NCBI GenBank assembly: GCA_964489525.1
Contig: CAZAYY010000013.1
Span: 42,029-106,028, forward strand
Length of the DNA stretch: 64,000 nucleotides
From: CAZAYY01 sp964489525
Lineage (GTDB): Bacteria > Chloroflexota > Anaerolineae > Anaerolineales > JABWBV01
Reading direction: 5' to 3'
Shown here: positions 24,963-32,005 of the stretch, one piece after another
Numbering within the stretch: the first letter of the stretch is position 1
Layout: every line of letters begins with the position of its first letter
Made by a program: the position numbers and the translations under genes
The notes under the pieces: generated by a model
Seen by the model: only the letters and a program-made list of their open reading frames with translations
Databases searched by the model: none
Told to the model about the DNA's origin: nothing

Positions 24963-26225
24963 ATGACCCACAACCATGATATTAAAGACGCCACCCTTGC
25001 CGAAGGAGGGCGCCGGCGAATTGATTGGGCTGCCCGCGAAATGCCTGTTTTAGCCCAAATTCGTGAACGGTTTGAAAAAGAACGGCCGCTTGCTGGTGTT
25101 CGCATGTCCGCCTGTTTGCATGTGACCAGTGAGACTGCTAACCTGATGACAACCCTCCAGGCGGGTGGGGCAGATATTGTCCTGACAGCCTCTAACCCGC
25201 TCTCCACGCAGGATGATGTGGCCGCTTCGCTGGTAATGCACAACGAAATTCCTGTGTATGCCATCAAAGGGGAAGATAACGCCACCTATTACAAGCACAT
25301 TCACGCAGCCATTGACCACAAGCCCCAAATCACGATGGACGATGGTGCCGACCTGGTGAGTATTTTACACAAGGAACGCCGCGAACTCCTGCCGAGTGTG
25401 ATTGGTGGCACCGAAGAAACTACAACTGGGGTGATCCGCCTCCGGGCGATGGCCCATGATGGGGCTTTGAACTTCCCTGTAATTGCTGTAAACGATGCCC
25501 AAACCAAGCACTTTTTTGATAACCGCTATGGAACGGGTCAATCCACCATTGATGGCATCATTCGAGCCACGAATGTTTTGCTGGCTGGCAAAACCTTTGT
25601 GGTGGCTGGTTATGGTTGGTGCGGTCGGGGCCTGGCTATGCGGGCCCGTGGTATGGGCGCAAATGTGATTGTTACCGAAGTGGACCCTCTGCGGGCGATT
25701 GAGGCGGTCATGGATGGCTACCGCGTCATGCCTATGATAGAAGCGGCTCCAATTGGCGACATTTTCTGCACCCTCACGGGTGATATTCACGTGATTGACC
25801 GCCACCATCTTGAAACGATGAAAGACGGTGCGATCATTTCCAATTCTGGTCACTTCAATGTTGAAATCAATATTCCGGCTTTGGAAGAAATGGCTGTGGA
25901 AAAGAACCTGGTTCGACCCTTTGTAGATCAATATATTCTACCCGATGGCCGGATGATTCATCTTTTGGGCGAAGGCCGGTTGATTAACCTCGCTTCAGCA
26001 GAGGGGCACCCTGCCAGTGTAATGGATATGTCCTTTGCCAACCAGGCGCTTTCCGCTGAATACATGGTTCGCAATGCCGATAAGCTGGAGAACAAAGTTT
26101 ATTCCGTGCCGCACGAAATTGACCAGAATATTGCTTTGCTCAAACTCGCTGCCATGGGGGTTAAGGTTGACGTTCTCACCGAAGAGCAGGTGAAATACCT
26201 GAACTCGTGGGAAGAGGGCACCTAA
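24963..26225 (+). CDS. ahcY: Adenosylhomocysteinase
   Basis: 420 aa from the ATG at 24963, with TTGGAGATTG before it giving GGAG at 6-nt spacing; the in-frame TTG at 24951 overlaps that site. The enzyme hydrolyses S-adenosylhomocysteine to adenosine and homocysteine using bound NAD. Motifs: HVTSETANLMTTLQAGGADIVLTASNPLSTQDD, GGTEETTTGVIRL, the NAD loop VAGYGWCGRG, SNSGHFNVEI, and a C-terminal KVDVLTEEQVKYLNSW, shorter than the eukaryotic KPxxYRY end. Homocysteine can go on to the cystathionine enzymes near 38-42 kb. Last gene of the operon; a bidirectional terminator follows. Confidence 0.95.
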   Translation: MTHNHDIKDATLAEGGRRRIDWAAREMPVLAQIRERFEKERPLAGVRMSACLHVTSETANLMTTLQAGGADIVLTASNPLSTQDDVAASLVMHNEIPVYAIKGEDNATYYKHIHAAIDHKPQITMDDGADLVSILHKERRELLPSVIGGTEETTTGVIRLRAMAHDGALNFPVIAVNDAQTKHFFDNRYGTGQSTIDGIIRATNVLLAGKTFVVAGYGWCGRGLAMRARGMGANVIVTEVDPLRAIEAVMDGYRVMPMIEAAPIGDIFCTLTGDIHVIDRHHLETMKDGAIISNSGHFNVEINIPALEEMAVEKNLVRPFVDQYILPDGRMIHLLGEGRLINLASAEGHPASVMDMSFANQALSAEYMVRNADKLENKVYSVPHEIDQNIALLKLAAMGVKVDVLTEEQVKYLNSWEEGT

Positions 26226-26246
26226 TATTCGCTGGACTAAGACAAA

Positions 26247-26282
26247 GAACCCCGACGCAACAGCGTCGGGGTTCTTTTTTTT
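26247..26282. terminator. Bidirectional terminator after ahcY
   Basis: GAACCCCGACGC (26247-26258) and GCGTCGGGGTTC (26263-26274) make a 12-bp stem with loop AACA, followed by eight T. Serves ahcY (+) and the convergent response-regulator kinase (-). Confidence 0.92.
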
Positions 26283-26299
26283 AACCAGTTTCCACCATT

Positions 26300-27583
26300 T
26301 CACCCGGCCTGCTCCGATTTGACAGGCAGCAGCACATAGAATGTGCTGCCAGGGAATGCAGTTTCATCGTAGCCAGGGCTTTCAGCCCAAATTCGTCCGC
26401 CGTGCATGGTGATAATCCCTCGGGCGATGGTCAATCCTAAACCCGGACCGCCCCCTTTGAACTTGGTTTTTCCGCTTGAATGAAACTGGGCTGATCCGGT
26501 TTGGAAAAATTTCTCGAAAATCAATTCCTGGTCTTCCGGTGCAATCCCAATTCCGGTGTCGCGAACGCTGATTTGAATGTATTTCTTTGGGGGTTGCTGA
26601 CTTTCGTTTGTTTCAATCAGCAAAGCGCTGACAATAATATCCCCGGCATCCGGGGTGAATTTGATGGCGTTGACCACAAGCTGGTAAAAGACCTTGTAGA
26701 GCAAATCTGGATCACCATCCAATAGTGGAAGGCTCTCAAAACCCTGAACGGCCAGGTGCTGTTTACGTTCTTTTACGGGTTCGGCAAGGTTTGCAACCAC
26801 ACCGTCCATAATGATTTTTAGCAAGATGCTTCTTTTTTGCAGCCGGATGGTCTCGCTGTCAATTTTGGTCAGGTCCAGCAGACTGTTTACTACCTCTAGC
26901 ATGCGCGATTCACCCGTTAAAATCCCTTGCAACAAAGGCTGCGAATCTGGGACGGCTTTCACGACCAGGTCTTCAAGCATTTCAGCATAGCCCTTAATCA
27001 GGGTGAGTGGGGTGCGCAGTTCGTGGGCAGCGATGGTAATAAAGTTAGTTTTTGTCTTATCAATTTTTTCCAGCGTTTTGTATGCCGTTTGTAATTCCTG
27101 GGTGCGTAGTTTTACCTGGTTTTCCAACGATTCGTTGAATTCTTTGATCGCCTTGTTGGCCTCGGCCAATTGTTCCACCACTTTTTCCAATGCGCGGCGT
27201 TGGTTATACAGTTCGAGAAAAACTTTTACCTTGCTCACTAAAAAATCAGGGTTAAAGGGTTTTGAGATGAAATCCACTGCGCCAGCTTCGTAGCCTTTCC
27301 CGAAGTGATATTCATCTGCATAAATGGCGCTCACAAAAATTGCGGGCAGGGTGCGGGTTTTCGGGCTGCTGCGCATTCTGGATACCAATTCATACCCGTC
27401 CATGTCGGGCATCTGAACATCCACAATGGCCACGCAAAAATCATATTTATCCGTCAGCGCAAGCGCTTCGGCTGCGGATGTGGCTTTGAGCACCTCTGCA
27501 TCTACCTGCTTTAATACCCTTTCCAGTAAAGTCAGGTTGGCTGGAACATCGTCTACCGCCAAAATTTTTGGCTGTGAATCCAT
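26300..27583 (-). CDS. Response-regulator-histidine kinase hybrid (receiver N-terminal)
   Basis: 427 aa, cytosolic. An N-terminal receiver (residues about 5-125) with AVDDVPANL, phospho-acceptor Asp in VAIVDVQMPDMDGYEL and SKPF is joined by a coiled coil (about 130-180, rich in Glu/Lys/Leu) to a HisKA domain (TIAAHELRTPLTLIKGYAEML) and an HATPase (VNAIKF, DTGIGI, GGGPGLGLTIARGIITMHGG). The kinase has no sensor or membrane segment, so it probably receives its signal by phosphotransfer or through the coiled coil. It ends an operon with an NBR1-type lipoprotein, a deacylase and a C39-like peptidase; its partner regulator is not nearby. Confidence 0.9.
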   Translation of the reverse strand: MDSQPKILAVDDVPANLTLLERVLKQVDAEVLKATSAAEALALTDKYDFCVAIVDVQMPDMDGYELVSRMRSSPKTRTLPAIFVSAIYADEYHFGKGYEAGAVDFISKPFNPDFLVSKVKVFLELYNQRRALEKVVEQLAEANKAIKEFNESLENQVKLRTQELQTAYKTLEKIDKTKTNFITIAAHELRTPLTLIKGYAEMLEDLVVKAVPDSQPLLQGILTGESRMLEVVNSLLDLTKIDSETIRLQKRSILLKIIMDGVVANLAEPVKERKQHLAVQGFESLPLLDGDPDLLYKVFYQLVVNAIKFTPDAGDIIVSALLIETNESQQPPKKYIQISVRDTGIGIAPEDQELIFEKFFQTGSAQFHSSGKTKFKGGGPGLGLTIARGIITMHGGRIWAESPGYDETAFPGSTFYVLLPVKSEQAG

Positions 27584-27601
27584 TGAACACCCTTTTTTTG
27601 A

Positions 27602-28525
27602 TTATGGGTTTACTGTAATGGCCATGAAACCCAAAACGCCCCATGAGTTTAAAAAGGCCTGCTGAGATATTGAGTACACCAGGGCGCCATCTAAAACCGT
27701 AATCCATCCCTGATTATATCCGATGACAATCACCGTGTGTTCAAAGCGGGCTACGGTTGTGACAGACCCATCCGCAGCCGTGTATTGCACCGGGGGGCTG
27801 TACCCCATGTCGCTGATCACCCAGGCAATTACCGGTCTTCCTGCCGCAATTTCACCTTTCAAGGCTTCCAGGCTCATTCCTTTTTGTTCCTGGACTGGCA
27901 GTCCATAAGCCCGTAATAAGGCCGCTACCGGGGGAGCATGAACGCCATAGGGATTGGGTGGAATCTGTCCACGAGCGCCATTGGCGGAGCCTACAAATCC
28001 AACTTCCGGGTTATCTGATTCGGGCAAACCGTATAAGAATTCCAGTTCTCCGATGGCAAGGCCATAAAATGCCGCCAGATCCACGGCTGAACGGCTCTCG
28101 CAGCTCAGGTTCAGCGTTTGCGGGTAGCCGGAAACGCCTTGAATATAAGCGGTTATGGGCAGTCCGCTTTGTTGTGGGGGGATATCTGTGGGAGGAACCG
28201 GGGTGGGGGACGGTGGCTGGGTGGATGTTGCGGTTGGCTCAGGTGTTGCGGTGGGTTCGGGGGTTGCGGTTGGTGTTGGCGTTTCGGTTGGTGTGGGAGG
28301 AATCGTTGGTGTTGCTGTGATTGGCAGGGGCAGCAGCGGTGTGGCGGACGGTTGGTTGGCCGGGGTGACAAAAACAAAAGCGACAGCGGGTTGAAAAGGC
28401 TGAATGACTTCCGCTTCGGCTGTGCTAACGGCTGCCGGGTTGGTGACCCCAATTGCCAGCAGACTGCTTAAGTTGCACAGGTGTAAACTGGCGACAAGCC
28501 CCAAAAACAAGAACAAGCGGTACAT
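27602..28525 (-). CDS. Secreted C39-like cysteine peptidase with Pro/Thr linker
   Basis: 307 aa from the ATG at 28525, 5 bp after the deacylase stop; upstream in-frame codons overlap that gene. Signal or anchor helix at residues 3-25, then a strongly Pro/Thr-rich linker (about 65-125) of repeated PTATPEP-type units. The C-terminal domain matches Peptidase_C39_2: YPQTLNLSCESRSAVDLAAFYG with the Cys nucleophile, GRPVIAWV and FEHTVIVIGY with the catalytic His, and VLDGALVYSISQQAFLNSW. Likely a surface-exposed peptidase; substrate unknown. The linker resembles those of the neighbouring SLT, M23 and TolB-like proteins. Confidence 0.85.
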   Translation of the reverse strand: MYRLFLFLGLVASLHLCNLSSLLAIGVTNPAAVSTAEAEVIQPFQPAVAFVFVTPANQPSATPLLPLPITATPTIPPTPTETPTPTATPEPTATPEPTATSTQPPSPTPVPPTDIPPQQSGLPITAYIQGVSGYPQTLNLSCESRSAVDLAAFYGLAIGELEFLYGLPESDNPEVGFVGSANGARGQIPPNPYGVHAPPVAALLRAYGLPVQEQKGMSLEALKGEIAAGRPVIAWVISDMGYSPPVQYTAADGSVTTVARFEHTVIVIGYNQGWITVLDGALVYSISQQAFLNSWGVLGFMAITVNP

Positions 28526-28530
28526 ACGGT

Positions 28531-29019
28531 TCAGGGTTCGATGCGCAACTGGACCACCAACCCACCTGTAATTTGCTGCAGTGCCTCTGGGGTCAGGCGG
28601 AAAATTGCGTTGGGCGTTCCAGCCGCCGCCCATATCTCTGAATACTGCATAATATCTTCATCAATCAGGGTTTGCAGGGGTTGTAGATGCCCTACAGGAG
28701 GTACACCCCCGATGGCAAACCCGGTTTGTTCCCGAACAAAATTGGCATCGGCTTTATGGATGGTCTGGCTCAGGTGTAGGCTTACTTTTTTTTCATCCAC
28801 CCGGTTTGCGCCGCTGGCGATGACCAGCACTGCTTTATGATCACCTGTGCGGAAGACCAGTGACTTGGCAATTTGCCCAACCTGGCAGCCCACTGCCTGA
28901 GCCGCCTCAGGTGCTGTGCGGGTGCTGTTCGCGAGCTCAATAACCTCAAAATCGATGCCAGATTGGTTTAAAGCAGCCTGAACGCGTTGAGCGCTGCTGC
29001 TGAGTGAGGGTGTGTTCAT
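28531..29019 (-). CDS. YbaK/ProX-type aminoacyl-tRNA deacylase
   Basis: 162 aa single-domain YbaK-fold protein: APEAAQAVGCQVGQIAKSLVFR (catalytic Lys in IAKS), VLVIASGANRVDEKKV, FAIGGVPPVGH and a C-terminal PEALQQITGG. It is closer to the prolyl-tRNA-synthetase-associated (ProXp) branch than the YbaK homologue at 11472. It removes mischarged amino acids from tRNA in the cytosol; specificity unclear. It overlaps the upstream lipoprotein gene by 4 bp, so the two are translationally coupled despite unrelated functions. Confidence 0.88.
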   Translation of the reverse strand: MNTPSLSSSAQRVQAALNQSGIDFEVIELANSTRTAPEAAQAVGCQVGQIAKSLVFRTGDHKAVLVIASGANRVDEKKVSLHLSQTIHKADANFVREQTGFAIGGVPPVGHLQPLQTLIDEDIMQYSEIWAAAGTPNAIFRLTPEALQQITGGLVVQLRIEP

Positions 29020-29555
29020 GGTTGGGTATCCTCGGTTGTTACAACGATTTCGATGAAAACAGGGTCGCCAAATGGCTGTTCGTCAGGGCCATATGCCTGC
29101 CAGGCGCTGCGATATATCCCTGGCTCGTTGGGTGCAGTATAGGTGATGGTTAAGTTAAAGGTTCTGCCGCTAAGTGCGGGGTAAAGGGGTTGAATTTCTG
29201 GAGCTTGCATGGATGGGCCGGTTATTAAGCGCAATGTGTAGGTTTGGTCCCATCCGCAAGTGCCGTTGTTTTCCACGAGCCAGCGTTTGTCCAGGATTTC
29301 GCCGGGTGAAACCTGGGAACCGTCCGGGATGGTGATGTCCTGGAGATAGCGCAGGGAATTTGTGCAGCGTGGTGGGCTGGTGGGAGGTGGAGGCGTGGCG
29401 GTTGGCACTTCCAAAGGCCGGGGAGACGCTACCAATGTTGGAGGTAAATACAAGCCTGGGGTTGGGCTGACATTGGCGGGCTGGCAGGCTGTTATTGCCA
29501 GCAGCAGGGAGGTGGCGAGAAATAACCATAGGGAGCGCATCATGCGGTTCATCAT
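29016..29555 (-). CDS. Lipoprotein with NBR1-like Ig domain
   Basis: 179 aa. Signal peptide with lipobox LLLAITAC, Pro/Thr-rich linker (about 25-60), then one domain of about 110 residues: DITIPDGSQVSPGEILDKRWLVENNGTCGWDQTYTLRLI, then PGIYRSAWQAYGPDEQPFGDPVFIEIVV. This is the FW/NBR1 Ig-like module, common in extracytoplasmic proteins of Chloroflexota, where it probably mediates binding. A -10-like TAAAAT (29569-29574) lies 13 nt before the ATG. First gene of a four-gene operon. The role is unknown. Confidence 0.82.
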   Translation of the reverse strand: MMNRMMRSLWLFLATSLLLAITACQPANVSPTPGLYLPPTLVASPRPLEVPTATPPPPTSPPRCTNSLRYLQDITIPDGSQVSPGEILDKRWLVENNGTCGWDQTYTLRLITGPSMQAPEIQPLYPALSGRTFNLTITYTAPNEPGIYRSAWQAYGPDEQPFGDPVFIEIVVTTEDTQP

Positions 29556-29581
29556 ACCAGGTAGTGCTATTTTACCGTATA

Positions 29582-29611
29582 AACAAACCCCGCACGCTGG
29601 CGGGGTTTGTT
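29582..29611. terminator. recA terminator
   Basis: AACAAACCCCGC (29582-29593) and GCGGGGTTTGTT (29600-29611): 12-bp stem, 6-nt loop, 36 bp beyond the recA stop. The T run on the recA strand is short (TTT), so strength is moderate. Confidence 0.75.
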
Positions 29612-29646
29612 ATTTTTAAGATGCGATTTTCCAGGCTAGGGCAGGC

Positions 29647-30729
29647 CTATTCGTAGTCTTCTCCGTCATCCTCGCCACCCGAGCCAGGAAGAGCAACCTC
29701 ACCGCTGAAGGCTTTTTCGCGCACGATGGCATCGATTTGGAAGGCCAGGTCTGGGTTTGAAGCCAGGAACTGTTTGGCGTTTTCCCGACCCTGCCCCAAA
29801 CGGATATCGCCGTAACTGAAGAAGGCGCCGCGTTTGCTGACGATTTCCATTTCGGTGGCGAGGTCAATCAGATCGCCTACTTTGGAAATTCCTTCGTTGT
29901 ACATAATGTCAAATTCAGCCGTACGGAAGGGTGGGGCTACTTTGTTCTTGACCACGCGCACCCGGGTTCGGTTGCCAATGACTTCAGCACCCACTTTGAT
30001 GGATTGGATCCGGCGTACATCCAGGCGCATCGTTGCGTAAAATTTTAATGCCTGGCCTCCCGTGGTGGTTTCTGGGTTGCCAAACATCACCCCGATTTTT
30101 TGGCGAAGCTGATTGGTGAAGATGACGGATGTTTTGGTTTGGTTAATTGCACCGGATAATTTGCGCAGCGCCTGGGACATCAGACGGGCCATTTGACCCA
30201 TGGTTGCGTCTCCCATGTCCCCCTCAATTTCAGAACGCGGCACCAGGGCGGCGACAGAGTCAACCACCACCACATCAATGGCGCCGGAACGCACCAGGGT
30301 TTCGGCAATCTCCAACGCCTGTTCCCCGGTATCGGGCTGGGCGACCAACAGGTTGTGGATATTCACCCCGGTTTTTTGGGCATACGATGGGTCCAGGGCG
30401 TGTTCCATGTCAATAAATGCGCATGTGCCACCCATGCGCTGTGCTTCGGCAATAATGTGTTGGCAGATGGTGGTCTTACCGGAGGATTCTGGTCCAAAAA
30501 TTTCTGTGATGCGCCCCCGGGGGATGCCACCAATCCCTGTGGCAATATCCAGGGATAGTGAACCAGTGGGGATGGATTCAACTACCATGTGTTGGGCTTC
30601 ACCCAACCGCATGATTGCACCATCTCCAAAGCGTTTTACGATGTCTCCCAGGGCTTTACCCAGTGCGATGTCCCGCGCACCGTCACGGGGTCCATCTACC
30701 TCTTCTTCAATTCGTTTCTTTTTCGCCAT
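29647..30729 (-). CDS. recA: Recombinase RecA
   Basis: 360 aa. ATP-dependent strand-exchange protein and SOS co-protease. Walker A GPESSGKTT, VVVVDSVAALVPRSEIEG, the L2 loop region TNQLRQKIGVMFGNPETTTGGQALKFYA and MRLDVRRIQSIK are all intact; the C-terminus is acidic (GGEDDGEDYE), as usual. AAAGGAGAAACAAA precedes the ATG. Its promoter has a LexA-like box within the spacer, pointing to SOS control. Monocistronic with a terminator. Confidence 0.97.
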   Translation of the reverse strand: MAKKKRIEEEVDGPRDGARDIALGKALGDIVKRFGDGAIMRLGEAQHMVVESIPTGSLSLDIATGIGGIPRGRITEIFGPESSGKTTICQHIIAEAQRMGGTCAFIDMEHALDPSYAQKTGVNIHNLLVAQPDTGEQALEIAETLVRSGAIDVVVVDSVAALVPRSEIEGDMGDATMGQMARLMSQALRKLSGAINQTKTSVIFTNQLRQKIGVMFGNPETTTGGQALKFYATMRLDVRRIQSIKVGAEVIGNRTRVRVVKNKVAPPFRTAEFDIMYNEGISKVGDLIDLATEMEIVSKRGAFFSYGDIRLGQGRENAKQFLASNPDLAFQIDAIVREKAFSGEVALPGSGGEDDGEDYE

Positions 30730-30819
30730 TTTGTTTCTCCTTTGGTCTGTTCGTTTGCAGCCTGGCCAGGGTTAATTTTTATGGCTGGACAATTCAGACT
30801 GCCACACTGTTATTGCGTA

Positions 30820-30847
30820 ATTTTAGCACATATGTTCACTATGTCAA
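30820..30847 (-). promoter_or_regulatory. recA promoter with LexA-type SOS box
   Basis: Minus-strand -35 TTGACA (30842-30847), 16-bp spacer, extended -10 TGC-TAAAAT (30820-30825). The spacer holds GAACATATGTGC (30826-30837), one base off the GAAC-RNRY-GTTC LexA consensus of Gram-positives and Actinobacteria. A repressor there would block polymerase. The -35 overlaps the 3' end of the M23 gene. Confidence 0.7.
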
Positions 30848-31989
30848 GGTGCGTTTTCTGTGGGGGGGACGAATGTGGGGGTGATTTCAGCCGGTAATGA
30901 AAATCCAAACCCTTGCCAGCCGTTGAAGGTGAAGTAATTGACCTGGCCGGCCCGCAGGAAGAACGTATCTTTGAATAATTGGCCGAAAAAGCGGGTTTGT
31001 ATTTCGTAGTTCCCTTCAGGCAGGTCACCAATGACAAGGTTTTCTTGAAAATAGGGGTCGCTGTTCAGTGCACTGGTGAAGCCGTAGCTGTCCACAAACC
31101 AGGTCTGGTTGGTGTCCTGGTTGATGAGTACGATCAGGTGGTTTTGCAGCAGCCGGTAATCAGCGCCGACCACCCGGCCTGCCAACACGCCCCATCCCTG
31201 AGGCGGGGCAATCCATAATTCCGGGTTGTAGGTGAAAAAATAAGAATTCGTGCCCAACCGCACTTCAAAATGCAGGTGGGGGCCTGTGGTAAAACCGGTG
31301 TCGCCCACGGTTCCTAACAAGTTCCCGGTTTCAACAACCTGGCCTGCAACCACATCCAGGCGGGATAAATGACCGTAGACGGTGTATAAGTCCTGACCGT
31401 TGTAACCAAAATTGTGGTGGATGGCAACTGCCAGGCCGTAAGGGTCTTTCTCGTACCCTTCAACCCCTGAATACAATCCATATCCCGCCCAAACCACTTT
31501 TCCTGCACCAGCGGCAATGACCGGAGTGCCTTCTGAAGCTGCAATATCCACACCGGTGTGCACCTGGTTTTCAAAAAATATTCCTCCATAGCGGTAGTTG
31601 CCCACCGGCCAGTTGACTTCATCCGCGTGAATGGGACGGTTGAAAAAAAAGTGTTCATAGGGGGTTGTAGACCAGGGCACCGGGTACAAAGGAGGCCGCC
31701 AGGCGGATTTGGCCGGGGGTGCCTGGGTTGGGAAAACAAACTTCACGACCGGCACAGCAGTCAGTTCTGGCACAGACGGTTCTGGTAGCGGTAAATCTGG
31801 CAGTTCCACAGGAGCGGTAGTGGGGGTGTCGGTCGAGGTGGGGGATGGCAAGGGTGTGATGGATGGGGAAGGAGGTAAGGTGGGCAGCGGTTTTTCTGGT
31901 GGTGACTCAGCAGAACTGCGGCCCAGAAGCAGGGTTCCGGTGATGAACAGCATGAGAACCAACACAATCAGAAGAATCCGGGTGCGCAA
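30844..31989 (-). CDS. M23-family peptidoglycan endopeptidase, membrane-anchored
   Basis: 381 aa. N-terminal helix (residues 4-24), Pro/Thr-rich linker (about 30-90), then a LytM/M23 domain: QVHTGVDIAASEGTPVIAAGAGKVVWAGYG with metal ligands His and Asp, HHNFGYNGQDLYTVYGHLSR, and TGPHLHFEVRLG with the catalytic and metal His residues. All zinc-site residues are present, so it should be an active endopeptidase. A further C-terminal domain of about 110 residues (AGRVVGADYRLLQ... to the end) is probably a beta-sandwich of unknown role. 16 bp downstream of the TolB-like gene, likely co-transcribed. Confidence 0.9.
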   Translation of the reverse strand: MRTRILLIVLVLMLFITGTLLLGRSSAESPPEKPLPTLPPSPSITPLPSPTSTDTPTTAPVELPDLPLPEPSVPELTAVPVVKFVFPTQAPPAKSAWRPPLYPVPWSTTPYEHFFFNRPIHADEVNWPVGNYRYGGIFFENQVHTGVDIAASEGTPVIAAGAGKVVWAGYGLYSGVEGYEKDPYGLAVAIHHNFGYNGQDLYTVYGHLSRLDVVAGQVVETGNLLGTVGDTGFTTGPHLHFEVRLGTNSYFFTYNPELWIAPPQGWGVLAGRVVGADYRLLQNHLIVLINQDTNQTWFVDSYGFTSALNSDPYFQENLVIGDLPEGNYEIQTRFFGQLFKDTFFLRAGQVNYFTFNGWQGFGFSLPAEITPTFVPPTENAP

Positions 31990-32005
31990 AACAGACCTCT
32001 TTGAC

